Assembly: GCA_016712885.1 (NCBI GenBank)
Contig: JADJQF010000004.1
Location: forward strand, 124,001 to 188,000
DNA from: Candidatus Flexicrinis proximus
GTDB lineage: Bacteria > Chloroflexota > Anaerolineae > Aggregatilineales > Phototrophicaceae
Direction of reading: 5' to 3'
Length of the DNA: 64,000 bases
Under the pieces are notes generated by a model, which worked only from the letters and a program-made list of their open reading frames with translations, was not told the DNA's origin and did not search any database. The translations under genes were made by a program, and so were the position numbers. The first letter of the stretch is position 1. The number at the start of each line of letters is the position of its first letter. Shown one piece after another: positions 33,086 to 44,632 of the stretch.

Positions 33086-33667
33086 ATGACTGAACCCGTA
33101 ACGATCCTGCTCTCGACCCGCAACCGTGGCAAGCTGGTCGAGCTTCAACACCTGCTGGGCGACTTCCCGGCCCGCCTGCTGACAGCCGAAGACGCCGGAC
33201 TGGGACACCTCGATGTGGCCGAACCCGGTGAGACTCTGCTTGAGAACGCGACGCTCAAGGCGCTCGCCTATGGCCAGGCCAGCGGACTGCCCACCCTGTC
33301 GGACGACAGCGGGCTGTTCGTTGAGGCGCTTGGTGGCCTTCCCGGCGTGAATACCGCCTACTACGGCGGACCAGCCAAGCTGGTGGCGGTGCTGGAAGGG
33401 ATCCCTGCGCCGCGCCGCGCTTACTTCGCCTGCGTGATCGTGCTGTGGACGCCGGATGGCAGCCTGCAGCACGTTGAGGGACGGATTGAAGGGCAAATCA
33501 CCCCCGAACTGCGCGGTGCGGGCGGATTCGGCTATGATCCCGTCTTTATGCCGGATGGCTTCAACGAGACCTTCGCCGAGCTGGGTGTAGAGGTCAAGAA
33601 CCCGATCAGCCACCGCGGGCGCGCAGTCACCGCAGCATTGCCGATGCTGCGCGCGCTGCTCGCCTAG
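33086..33667 (+). CDS. rdgB: Non-canonical purine NTP pyrophosphatase (RdgB/HAM1)
   Basis: 193 residues, the full usual length. Motifs: STRNRGKLVEL (nucleotide loop), ETLLENATLKA, LSDDSGLFVEALGG, FGYDPVF and SHRGRA. Hydrolyses ITP, XTP and dITP to the monophosphate and PPi, keeping deaminated purines out of DNA and RNA. The start ATG follows a weak AAAGAGATG region. It lies between repeat copies D and E, so it is probably transcribed alone. Confidence 0.94.
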   Translation: MTEPVTILLSTRNRGKLVELQHLLGDFPARLLTAEDAGLGHLDVAEPGETLLENATLKALAYGQASGLPTLSDDSGLFVEALGGLPGVNTAYYGGPAKLVAVLEGIPAPRRAYFACVIVLWTPDGSLQHVEGRIEGQITPELRGAGGFGYDPVFMPDGFNETFAELGVEVKNPISHRGRAVTAALPMLRALLA

Positions 33668-33686
33668 TGGCGGTCTGCGCTTTGTC

Positions 33687-33836
33687 CTGTGGAGGCGCCG
33701 CCTCCACACCTCCGCGAGAGGGTGACAACCCTCTCGACTCCCTCATCGGCGAAGTGAACAGGCCGGCCTGTTCACTTCGCTTTGGGAGGTCCAGGAGTGC
33801 AAACTCCTGGCGGGGTTTGGGGTGGAACCCCGGCGA
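33687..33836 (+). repeat. Five-hairpin intergenic element, copy E (best preserved)
   Basis: Starts 20 nt after the rdgB stop. Five perfect stems in line: TGTGGAGGC/GCCTCCACA (33688-33696/33700-33708), CGAGAGGGT/ACCCTCTCG (33715-33723/33728-33736), a 16-bp palindrome (33749-33764/33765-33780), CCAGGAG/CTCCTGG (33791-33797/33804-33810) and CGGGGTT/AACCCCG (33811-33817/33826-33832). Between this and the kinase gene only the hairpin at 33894-33940 and a promoter are seen. Confidence 0.92.
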
Positions 33837-33893
33837 AAGTCCATAACGGACTCTGGGCAGCACATGGCCCAGGGACAGCTCCCAATCCAAAGC

Positions 33894-33940
33894 CGGGCTG
33901 CTTGCCGTAAATGACTCTAAATAGAGTGGCAGAAAGCCCG
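33894..33940. other. Stacked three-helix hairpin of unknown role
   Basis: CGGGCT (33894-33899) pairs with AGCCCG (33935-33940), TGCC (33903-33906) with GGCA (33928-33931) and ACTCT (33914-33918) with AGAGT (33923-33927), leaving a one-sided 7-nt internal loop. It has the look of a structured RNA element but lies upstream of the mapped -10 box. Confidence 0.3.
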
Positions 33941-34000
33941 ACGATGCGGATGGGCTGCAGGCCGTTTGGCTCATATATTTTTAATTTTCGGCTCATCTGA

Positions 34001-34006
34001 TATAAT
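34001..34006 (+). promoter_or_regulatory. TATAAT -10 box of histidine kinase gene
   Basis: A perfect TATAAT 70 bp before the GTG start, in an A+T-rich stretch. The -35 region (A/T-rich) does not match the consensus well. Confidence 0.5.
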
Positions 34007-34075
34007 GATGGGGATAGGTGTGCACTACTGCCTGTTAATCCCTGCGCAGAGTGGGGGCAACAGAAACGAGACGCT

Positions 34076-35602
34076 GTGGTGGTTGAACGAACTGCCGAGC
34101 CATCCGGAATCAAGACGTCATTCACAATCCTGATCGCCGCGGACGAACGGCTGCGCCGACAGTTTACGCTGAGCTTCAACGAGGCGAAATACAGCATACT
34201 TGAGGCGCAAACGCGCGACGAAACGCTGCTTCTGGCGCGCAGCGCGCGGCCGGATTTGATCCTGTTGGCGGATAATAACGGACGGCTTGACCCGTTCGAG
34301 ACGTGTGCCACACTGACCCATGCGGACGATGTTCCGCGCGCGCCCGTCGTGCTGCTGATCCAGTCTGAAGATGAAACACTGATTAATCGCGCATTAGACA
34401 GCGGCGCCAGCGACTATATCAGTTATCCGATCAAGACCAGCGTCATACGCCAGCGTGTCCGTTTCCTGCTGCGGATGCGCGCCATGCAGGCCGACCTGCA
34501 GGAAAAAGAGGAGCGCTACCGCATCATCTCGACCAGCATTTCGGATTACGCCTATGCGTTCCGCGTAACGCCGGACGGCCAGCTGGTCAAGGACTGGCAT
34601 ACGAAAGCGTTTGAGACGATCACCGGCTTTACCGACGCGCAGCTCGATGCGCTGGGCGGGTGGGCCGCATTGATCCACCCCGACGACATGCCGATCGCGG
34701 TCGCGCGCGCCGGAAAACTGATGCGCGGCGAGAAGGATGTGAGCGAATTCCGTATCCGCACCAAGACGGGCGAAATCCGCTGGCTGCAGGATGCCGGGAT
34801 GCCGATCTGGGATGAGGCCGAGCGGCGCGTGACCTGGATATATGGCGCGGCACAGGACATCACAGCCCGCAAGCGCACCGAAGAACTGATGCGCAAGACG
34901 ACCGCGCAGCTTCAGGCGCGTAACGAAGAACTCGATGCTTTTGCCCATACAGTCGCCCACAACCTGAAAAACCCGATTGCCGGGATGATGGGGGCGGCCA
35001 GCCTGGCGCTGACCTACTTCGACCGCATGAGCCAGGACGAAGTCAAAGAGAACCTGCAGAGCATCATCGAAAGCGCCTACAACGCGCGGGCGATCATCGA
35101 GTCGATCCTGCTGCTGGCCGGGGTCAACCGCCAGTCGACCGTCGAGATCGGCCCGCTGGATATGTACGAGATTATCCAGCGCGTCGAAAACCGGATGCAG
35201 GCGATGATCCAGGAACACACGGCGCAGATCACGCTGCCGGAGCGGTTTCCCAGCGCGGTTGGTTATGCGCCGTGGGTCGAGGAAGTCTGGGCCAATTACC
35301 TGTCGAACGCGCTTAAATACGGCGGCGTCCCGCCACGCATCAGCTTTGGCGGCGAACCGGCGGAAAACGGCCAGATGCGCTTCTGGATCCGCGACCACGG
35401 CAAGGGACTGACCGAGGAAGAGCAGGCCGTGGTGTTCACGCCGTTCACACGGCTTAGTCAGGCGAAGGTCGAGGGGCACGGCCTGGGACTCAGCGTCGTG
35501 CAGCGCATCGTCCAGCGGCTTGGCGGCACGACCGGCGTGGACTCGTCACCCGGCCACGGCGCGACATTCTGGTTCACTCTGCCGGAGCGGATCGTGGTGT
35601 AG
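34076..35602 (+). CDS. Sensor histidine kinase with degenerate receiver and PAS domain
   Basis: 508 residues, GTG start. Receiver-like domain (about 15-130) whose phospho-acceptor region reads LILLADNNGRLD: the Asp is shifted and the Pro lost, so it is probably not phosphorylated normally, although the Lys of SYPIK remains. PAS domain with PAC (about 140-275), a dimerisation helix with the His in FAHTVAHNLKNPI, then a HATPase with N box (WANYLSNALKYG) and G boxes (DHGKGL, GHGLGLSV). Soluble, autophosphorylating. No cognate regulator is adjacent. The 3' end overlaps the next, convergent gene by 29 bp. Confidence 0.87.
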   Translation: MVVERTAEPSGIKTSFTILIAADERLRRQFTLSFNEAKYSILEAQTRDETLLLARSARPDLILLADNNGRLDPFETCATLTHADDVPRAPVVLLIQSEDETLINRALDSGASDYISYPIKTSVIRQRVRFLLRMRAMQADLQEKEERYRIISTSISDYAYAFRVTPDGQLVKDWHTKAFETITGFTDAQLDALGGWAALIHPDDMPIAVARAGKLMRGEKDVSEFRIRTKTGEIRWLQDAGMPIWDEAERRVTWIYGAAQDITARKRTEELMRKTTAQLQARNEELDAFAHTVAHNLKNPIAGMMGAASLALTYFDRMSQDEVKENLQSIIESAYNARAIIESILLLAGVNRQSTVEIGPLDMYEIIQRVENRMQAMIQEHTAQITLPERFPSAVGYAPWVEEVWANYLSNALKYGGVPPRISFGGEPAENGQMRFWIRDHGKGLTEEEQAVVFTPFTRLSQAKVEGHGLGLSVVQRIVQRLGGTTGVDSSPGHGATFWFTLPERIVV

Positions 35603-36362
35603 TCCCGACCAGTTGGTAGTAGATCGAATCCCCCATCAGCTGACCCACTAAAACGTTGAGCCATTCCGGCCCATCGAGCAGAAAACTCCCTCTGCCGTGC
35701 ATTACGCTGGCAAGCGATGAATCGACAGGTTGAACACGGTTTTCGCAACTTGCCAGGTCTGCCGGGTCGATCTGGGTGCGGCGGCTCTCGTCCTTGTAAA
35801 TCCATGAGTAAGTAAATGTCATGATCTGCAGCTGCGCCCGATCCGCAAGCGACGGGTTTGGGTCTTTGACGCAGCGGTCGCCTGTGATTTCGATATAGTG
35901 CTCAAAAGATGTGCCGACGCCGACCAGAATGACCTGATTGCGATACGCCCAACGCGTCCAGTCAAGATCTAGGAAGTCGTAAGCAGAACCGTGAATCATT
36001 ACGATTTGAAACGGAGTCAGTTCGTTCTGTTCGGCGAACGCGTTCCACGAATGAAAAACCTGCGCGCCGAACGTGTCGATGAACGACTGTTCAGACATGA
36101 GTTCGCTGCCCAACGCGGCATCCGGGGCGATCAGATAAGCGATGTAAAAGTCGAACGGCGAGCGGCTCTCGAATTCCGCCTGCCACGCCTGTTCGTTTGC
36201 TTGAGCAGTCGCGAGGACCGAAGGTTCGAGCGTGGGAGGGTTGAGTACCGCGCCTGGCTCCGGAGTTGGAACGGGTTGCTGAGCAGCGACAATCCCCTGG
36301 GCACAGATACCGATAACGAGCACAAGAATCAGCGGCAGCAGTCCGGTATGTTTGCGATTCAT
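35574..36362 (-). CDS. Hypothetical secreted protein
   Basis: 262 residues from the ATG at 36362, chosen because GGAG lies 7 nt before it; an in-frame TTG at 36383 is possible. Signal peptide (LLPLILVLVIGICAQGIVAAQ), a Pro/Thr stalk, then a domain of about 200 residues with aromatic-rich segments and two Cys (near 175 and 214) that may form a disulfide. No family recognised. The promoter is unusual: a run of nine G's lies in the spacer (36412-36420). It overlaps the kinase gene tail to tail. Confidence 0.68.
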   Translation of the reverse strand: MNRKHTGLLPLILVLVIGICAQGIVAAQQPVPTPEPGAVLNPPTLEPSVLATAQANEQAWQAEFESRSPFDFYIAYLIAPDAALGSELMSEQSFIDTFGAQVFHSWNAFAEQNELTPFQIVMIHGSAYDFLDLDWTRWAYRNQVILVGVGTSFEHYIEITGDRCVKDPNPSLADRAQLQIMTFTYSWIYKDESRRTQIDPADLASCENRVQPVDSSLASVMHGRGSFLLDGPEWLNVLVGQLMGDSIYYQLVGTTPRSAPAE

Positions 36363-36405
36363 ATCATGGCTCCGAATGTTCAATTTCAGATGTGCCTATG
36401 TTCCG

Positions 36406-36433
36406 ATATTACCCCCCCCCAGAAGGTTGTCAG
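36406..36433 (-). promoter_or_regulatory. Promoter with poly-G spacer (candidate phase-variable)
   Basis: Minus strand: CTGACA (36428-36433), a 16-bp spacer ending in nine G's (36412-36420), TAATAT (36406-36411). Slippage by one base would give a 17-bp spacer and could switch promoter strength. Confidence 0.4.
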
Positions 36434-36572
36434 TAGCATAAAAAGCGTAATTATTACAATAGTTATAACGCCAGGAACGCCCAATAACTAATGGGTGACG
36501 CGGCGCACAATTGCCTGTACAATGCAAGTATCGCGGGGCAACTCTTGTCCCAGAGGAGCGAGGAGTAACGCT

Positions 36573-36626
36573 ATGTGCACCATCGCAATACCGGACGCCG
36601 GGGTCGTCCGCTCTTCTCTTATGTAG
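36573..36626 (+). CDS. Possible short upstream ORF in the leuS leader
   Basis: 17-codon frame (MCTIAIPDAGVVRSSLM) with a good AGGAG site 9 nt before the ATG, 243 bp upstream of leuS. A TACAAT box lies near 36518. Only one Leu codon is present, so classical leucine attenuation is not supported. The rest of 36434-36868 shows GC-rich hairpins (such as GCTGGCGGC/GCCGCCGGC before leuS) but no T-box signature and no gene. Confidence 0.3.
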   Translation: MCTIAIPDAGVVRSSLM

Positions 36627-36868
36627 CGCGGTTTTGCGCCGACGCTGCCTCCTCTAAACGCGACCCCCCAACGACACGACTTACATGACACCGGGCAGCA
36701 ATACAGGCTGTCCCCGGCAGGTTCCGCCAACAGCAGGAGCCGCGCCGGGACGCGCTGTATCGTGTCCGGTGTTTGATTTCCGCGGGACAACGCAGCACGC
36801 TGTTTCGCTGGCGGCTGGCCGCCGGCTGCTCCATCTGACGCCTTACGACTTGTACACTGAGAGCTGAA

Positions 36869-39649
<2,781 letters not shown>

Positions 39650-39668
39650 AGGCTGTTTTGCACCTGGT

Positions 39669-39775
39669 TTGTGGAGACGCGGCCTTCATACCCCCGCGAG
39701 GGACTTGCGCTCCTCGACGCCTCCTCCGCGATTTGTGGCACTCACGCTTCAAAATCGCGGTGGGAGGCGTCTCTC
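39669..39775 (+). repeat. Five-hairpin intergenic element, copy F (decayed)
   Basis: Begins 20 nt after the leuS stop. It keeps the CGAGGGACTTGCGC...CTCG hairpin and a central CCGCGATTT/AAATCGCGG stem whose sequence differs from other copies; the 3' hairpins are gone or altered. Confidence 0.7.
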
Positions 39776-39903
39776 TCGAACGCTCCGGAAGTTGAAAACT
39801 CGTCACTAGATTCGACCAATCCGAACACTGAGTGAGCCATAGGCGAGTTACAATAGGGATAGGATTTTAGAGTCCATTAAGCATTCTCTAACGAGACTTC
39901 CCG

Positions 39904-42699
39904 GTGCCCGAACTTCCTTTTTCTGACGAACTGCTCCAGGCGCTGCAAGCTGAAGCCGCGCGCCGGGGCATTGATGTCGAGCAGCTGGTCCGCGAAGCGT
40001 TGGGGATTCTGAAACCAGCTCCCCCCGCCGAGTCCAGCGATGACCATGTGCGCCAGATCGAATCGGATCTGCGCCGGCGCACGCAGGAATTACGCGCCGT
40101 CGTCGAGCACTATCCAGACCCTGTCGTGCGTCTCGACCGCGACATGCGCTATACCTTTGTCAATTCCGCCAATTTCCAGGTCACGGGTTTTACGGCAGAC
40201 CAGATTCTCGGTCATACGCTGCCTGAAATCGGCGCCAGCCCAGGATTGGCAGAGAAACTCCAGTCCGCGCTGCAGCGGGTGTTCGCCACGGGCGAAATCG
40301 AAACGGTTCACTTCGACTTTCGCGGCCCGACGGAGCGGAAATATTTCGTGGCGCGCGCTGTCCCCGAATACAACGACGAAGGCGTGGTCGACTCTGTCCT
40401 GGTGATCAGTCACGATATCACCGCCCAGACTCACCTCGAACGCCAGCTGCGCGAGAGCGAGACCTGGTACCGCGGCATTGTCGAGAGTCAGATCGATCTG
40501 GTGTCGAGATTCACGCCGGACCTCACGCTGGTCTTCGCCAACGATGCGTACATCCGCTATTTCGCCAAGGCGGGCGAGAACCTGGTCGGGCGAAACATCC
40601 TGGATCTGGAAGATCCGCGGTCGCATGATGCCATCCGCGCCCAACGCGACTTACTGCTGCTCGACCCGACACCCAAAGTGAGTGAGGTCTACGGCTACTG
40701 GCCGGACGGCCGCGAGCGCTGGGTACAATGGGTGACGGTCGGTGTCCGCGGCGAGGACGGAAGCATTCAGGTATTCCAGTCGGTTGGCCGCGACATCACC
40801 GCTGAACGGCAGCTCGAACGCAAACTCCGCGAGAGCGAAACGTGGTACCGCGGCATTGTCGAAAGTCAGGTCGATCTGGTCTCTCGCTATACCCGTGACC
40901 TGAAGCTGGTGTTCGTGAACGATGCGTACTGCCGGTATTTTGGCGGGCCGCGCGATGCCTATATTGGCCGAAGCATCCTCGAATTCGAAGACCCCAAGGT
41001 GCACTCAACCATTTTGGCCCATATCGAGGAGATGATCAACGACCCCACCCCGAAGGTCAACGAGATCCTGAGTTACTGGCCGGATGGTCGTGAACGCTGG
41101 ATACAATGGGTGACCTGTGCCGTGACCCTCGAGGACGGCAGCGCGCACCTGTTCCAGGCGGTTGGCCGCGACATTACGGCCCAGCGCCAGCTCGAAAAAC
41201 AGCTCCGCGATAACGAATCGTGGTATCGCGGCATCGTGGAGAGCCAGATCGACCTGGTGTCCCGTAATCTGCCCGACACGACGCTGGTCTTTGTCAATGA
41301 CGCCTACTGCCGTTACTTCGGCTTCACCCGTGAACAGCTCATCGGCCAGAGCTTCCTGATTACCGAGCCGCCGCAGGTGCACGAGTCGCTGCGCAAGAAA
41401 CTCGCTGTGAGCATGAAACAGCCCGGCCCGCAGATCGTGGAAAACCTGTCCTATCATCCAGACGGCCGTGAACGCTGGGTGCAGTGGATGAGTTACGGCT
41501 TTACCGGCGAAGACGGCCAGGTCAACATGATACAGTCGGTTGGCCGCGACGTCACGGAGCAGAAGATCGCGGAGCGAATCCGCCACGAAAACGAAGAGCG
41601 CTTCCGCGTGATGCTCGAAGCCGCGTCGGAGGGGATCGCGCTGATCGATGCGCAGGGCAAGATCGTCCAGGTGAACCGCTATATCGAGGAGCGCTTCGGC
41701 TTCACCCGTTCGCAGTTGGTCGGACGGCAGTGCGAGACGCTCTTTGTGGATGTGTCACGCGCAGAAGTTCGGGCGGCGATCCACCAGACGCGCGAAACCG
41801 GCGAAAACGCGCATGTGCTGCTTTCGTCTCCACCGCTGGCGGTCCCGTCGTCCGGTGCCCCGTTCCCTGTGGACCTGACGTTTGTGCCGCTCACGGTCTC
41901 CGGCCAGCCGATGACCATGTGCCTGCTGGTCGACATCACCGAGCGGCATTTGCTCGAAGAACAGCAGTTGATTAACCGCGCGCTGGAAGTCGAACTGGAG
42001 AAAGAGCGCGAATTGATCGACCTCAAGCAGCGCTTCACGACCATGGTCACCCACGAGTTCAGGACGCCGCTGGCGATCATTCAATCGACCATCGACATCG
42101 TTCAAAACTACCTGGACCGGCTGCCTCAGGAAAAGTTGGCCGAGCGGCTGGATATCGTCACCAAACAGGCTAAGCGGATGGGCGAACTGCTTTCGGATGT
42201 TCTGACCTACAGCCGCGGCGAACAGGGGTTGACCCCATCCACGCTTGAGATCATCGACCTGGGGCAGTTCTGTCTGGCGATTATCGAGGATCTTCAAACC
42301 GCCGACAGCGGCGCGCATCCGATTTCGCTGAACGCCGGCAATTACCCGCTGATGATTCAGACCGACCGGCGGCTCCTGGAACACATCTGCCTGAACCTGA
42401 TCGGCAATGCCATCAAGTATTCTCCCGCCGGCAGCCAGGTTGTCGTGAATGCCACGCGTGAAGGATCGGAACTGGTGCTGGCGGTGACGGACTTCGGGAT
42501 CGGTATCCCTGAAAGCGACCTGCAGCGGGTTTTTAACCCGTTCCATCGCGGCGCAAATGTCGGGTCACGCAGCGGCAGCGGCCTGGGCCTGCCGATCGTC
42601 AAACAGTGCGTCGAAGCGCTCGGCGGCACGATTCAGACCGATTCGCGCGTCAATCAGGGCACGACCTTTACCGTCCGGCTCCCTGAGCAAGTAGCGTAG
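39904..42699 (+). CDS. Multi-PAS sensor histidine kinase
   Basis: 931 residues, GTG start, no membrane segment. A short N-terminal helix is followed by five PAS domains: PAS1 (65-180), then three near-identical tandem units starting at about 184, 310 and 436 with an exact 378-bp (126-residue) period (ESETWYRGIVESQIDLVSR ... WPDGRERWVQW ... SVGRDIT), and a divergent fifth (565-690). HisKA with VTHEFRTPL (His about 717) and a HATPase (NLIGNAIKYS, DFGIGIP, GSGLGLPI) end it. The tandem copies show recent internal duplication. Signal unknown. Its end overlaps the next, convergent gene by 32 bp. Confidence 0.92.
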   Translation: MPELPFSDELLQALQAEAARRGIDVEQLVREALGILKPAPPAESSDDHVRQIESDLRRRTQELRAVVEHYPDPVVRLDRDMRYTFVNSANFQVTGFTADQILGHTLPEIGASPGLAEKLQSALQRVFATGEIETVHFDFRGPTERKYFVARAVPEYNDEGVVDSVLVISHDITAQTHLERQLRESETWYRGIVESQIDLVSRFTPDLTLVFANDAYIRYFAKAGENLVGRNILDLEDPRSHDAIRAQRDLLLLDPTPKVSEVYGYWPDGRERWVQWVTVGVRGEDGSIQVFQSVGRDITAERQLERKLRESETWYRGIVESQVDLVSRYTRDLKLVFVNDAYCRYFGGPRDAYIGRSILEFEDPKVHSTILAHIEEMINDPTPKVNEILSYWPDGRERWIQWVTCAVTLEDGSAHLFQAVGRDITAQRQLEKQLRDNESWYRGIVESQIDLVSRNLPDTTLVFVNDAYCRYFGFTREQLIGQSFLITEPPQVHESLRKKLAVSMKQPGPQIVENLSYHPDGRERWVQWMSYGFTGEDGQVNMIQSVGRDVTEQKIAERIRHENEERFRVMLEAASEGIALIDAQGKIVQVNRYIEERFGFTRSQLVGRQCETLFVDVSRAEVRAAIHQTRETGENAHVLLSSPPLAVPSSGAPFPVDLTFVPLTVSGQPMTMCLLVDITERHLLEEQQLINRALEVELEKERELIDLKQRFTTMVTHEFRTPLAIIQSTIDIVQNYLDRLPQEKLAERLDIVTKQAKRMGELLSDVLTYSRGEQGLTPSTLEIIDLGQFCLAIIEDLQTADSGAHPISLNAGNYPLMIQTDRRLLEHICLNLIGNAIKYSPAGSQVVVNATREGSELVLAVTDFGIGIPESDLQRVFNPFHRGANVGSRSGSGLGLPIVKQCVEALGGTIQTDSRVNQGTTFTVRLPEQVA

Positions 42700-44605
42700 G
42701 GTTCACGGGCCGGTTTGCCAGCGGGCAGGCCGTCTCGGTGCAGCGGTCAAGAAACCAGATATCGTGGACGTCCCCGCCCATTTCGATCACCTGCCGCCCC
42801 GGCAGGCGCGCCAGCACGCTCTCGCGGGCGTTTTCCAGCGTGACATCCACAAACGCGACTTCGATCTCGGAGTCGAGGAACGGGCTGCCCAGCGTCCAGA
42901 GGGCGGCGCGGGTCCGCCAGCGCGCATCCGTGCCTGAAACCAGGACCAGCACCGGGCGATCATCCTGGCGCCGTTCCGCCACCCCGTCGACCACCTCGCC
43001 GGTGACACGGTTGTAGCCGCGCAGCGCCGAGAGCCGCGGGATGCTGTAGCCGAAATACGACCATGCCAGCGCCGCCAGCAGCCCTGCTGCGACGACCCCC
43101 CGCCAGACACCGCCGCGCCGCGCCAGCCAAGCCAGAGGCAGAGCCGACAGTACGGCCGCCGCGCTTAGCCCCTCGGTGTAGTAGCGCGTGCTGTACCGCT
43201 GGCTGCCGATCCAGTAGGTCGTATGGACAGCCACCAGCGCAAACAGGACCGCAAACATCAGCCAGGTATAAAGCGCAGTGTCGGGCGGCGCTCCGCTGCG
43301 CTGCTCACCACTGGCCGCGTTACGTTGGAACATGATCGCCACCAGCGGCAGACTCGCCCAGAGGATGCCCGCCAGTGACCACAATTCGACGCCGTTGAGC
43401 AGGAAGGTGCCGGCCAGACTTAGCCACAGGGCGCCGCCAATCACCCAGACGACCATCCACTCGCGCCTGAAGCCGACGACCATGCCGAAGGGCATCAGAA
43501 CCCAGCTTATACCCAGCACCGGCCAGTACGAGTCCGCAATCATTCCGGGTGGCGCGACCCCGTTGACCCACCCGGTGAGCATATCGGTCCAGCCGCTCAA
43601 CTGCCAACCGAACAGATCAGCGGCTGTCAGGGAAAGATCGTAGCGCGCGAACTGCACGCCTTTAATCAGCGTGTGGCCGTTACGGCCGATGTCCGGGCCG
43701 AAGCCGACGCGGTCGTACTCCCAGCCCGGCACCAGTGTGTAGAGGTTGGCGCGTGGGTCTCCGGTTGCGGCGGCGTTATAGAGCGGCACCAGCCCGGCAA
43801 CGAGCAGCGCCGCGACCGATAAGGCGATCAGCGGCGGAAGCACACGGACAAGTGTGGAAGACACACGGTGGGCCGGTGGAGCGGCGGAAGGGCGGACACG
43901 GGCCGCCTTGAACACTGCAATACTGCTCCACAAGATGAACGGCAGAGCGACCGCAACTGCGCTCAGGGGCCTTGTCGCGGTGAGGGCGCCCAGCGCTGCG
44001 CCCGATAACGCACCCCATCTCAGTGCGTGACTGCCGGTCGCGCGCGACATCCGCAGGTACGCCCACATGAAAAGTACCGCGCAGAACAGCGCTGCCGTAT
44101 GGGCCATCAGTGTTGCGTTGAGCAGCAGCGTCATCGGGCTAAAGGCCGTTAACACCGCCGCGATCAGCCCGGTCTCCGAGTTGAAGGTGTCGCGGCCCAA
44201 CCTGTAAGTCACAAGTACGGTCAGCGCCGCCAGGGTTGCATTGGAGACTGCCGGAAGGCCGAGCAGGACGCCGACCGCCAGCAGTATCGACCAGCCCGGC
44301 GGATATTTGCTGAAGCGCTGGCCGTTTGCATGTTCGATCACAAAGGGCTGCCAGAACGCGCTCTTGGGGTATTCGATCGGAACGGTGACCTGACCGCGCG
44401 CGAAAACTTTCGCCTGGAACAGGTAGGCGACTTCATCTTCCAGATGCGGCACATTCTCAAAGACCTGCCGGCTTATCGAGATGCTGGCTGCAAAGGCGAA
44501 CAAGGCGAGGAGAAGCACCAGGGACTTCGTCCGCCAGCCGGTCTTCTGGCCGTGGAGGGGCTTTTCCGCCGGGGTAGGAGTGAGGGGAGTGGGTGTCTGT
44601 TCCAT
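42668..44605 (-). CDS. GT-C fold membrane glycosyltransferase-like protein (PMT/ArnT type)
   Basis: 645 residues with about 11-13 membrane helices after a Pro/Thr-rich cytoplasmic start. The first loop holds the acidic pair HLEDEVAYLFQAKVFA typical of GT-C enzymes that use polyprenyl-phosphate sugars. A C-terminal soluble domain (about 530-645) follows. It probably glycosylates proteins or lipids on the outer face of the membrane. A TATAAT box ends 8 bp before the ATG, so the mRNA is likely leaderless. Confidence 0.8.
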   Translation of the reverse strand: MEQTPTPLTPTPAEKPLHGQKTGWRTKSLVLLLALFAFAASISISRQVFENVPHLEDEVAYLFQAKVFARGQVTVPIEYPKSAFWQPFVIEHANGQRFSKYPPGWSILLAVGVLLGLPAVSNATLAALTVLVTYRLGRDTFNSETGLIAAVLTAFSPMTLLLNATLMAHTAALFCAVLFMWAYLRMSRATGSHALRWGALSGAALGALTATRPLSAVAVALPFILWSSIAVFKAARVRPSAAPPAHRVSSTLVRVLPPLIALSVAALLVAGLVPLYNAAATGDPRANLYTLVPGWEYDRVGFGPDIGRNGHTLIKGVQFARYDLSLTAADLFGWQLSGWTDMLTGWVNGVAPPGMIADSYWPVLGISWVLMPFGMVVGFRREWMVVWVIGGALWLSLAGTFLLNGVELWSLAGILWASLPLVAIMFQRNAASGEQRSGAPPDTALYTWLMFAVLFALVAVHTTYWIGSQRYSTRYYTEGLSAAAVLSALPLAWLARRGGVWRGVVAAGLLAALAWSYFGYSIPRLSALRGYNRVTGEVVDGVAERRQDDRPVLVLVSGTDARWRTRAALWTLGSPFLDSEIEVAFVDVTLENARESVLARLPGRQVIEMGGDVHDIWFLDRCTETACPLANRPVNPTLLAQGAGR

Positions 44606-44612
44606 CCCTCAG

Positions 44613-44618
44613 ATTATA
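44613..44618 (-). promoter_or_regulatory. TATAAT -10 box, leaderless promoter
   Basis: A perfect TATAAT on the minus strand only 7 bp before the start codon of the GT-C gene, which places the transcription start at or next to the ATG. Confidence 0.5.
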
Positions 44619-44632
44619 CACAATAGAATTGA

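Noticed and set aside
36434..36868. T-box riboswitch before leuS
   Set aside because: The T-box core sequence needed to pair with the tRNA acceptor end was not found on reading; kept only as an unexplained leader.
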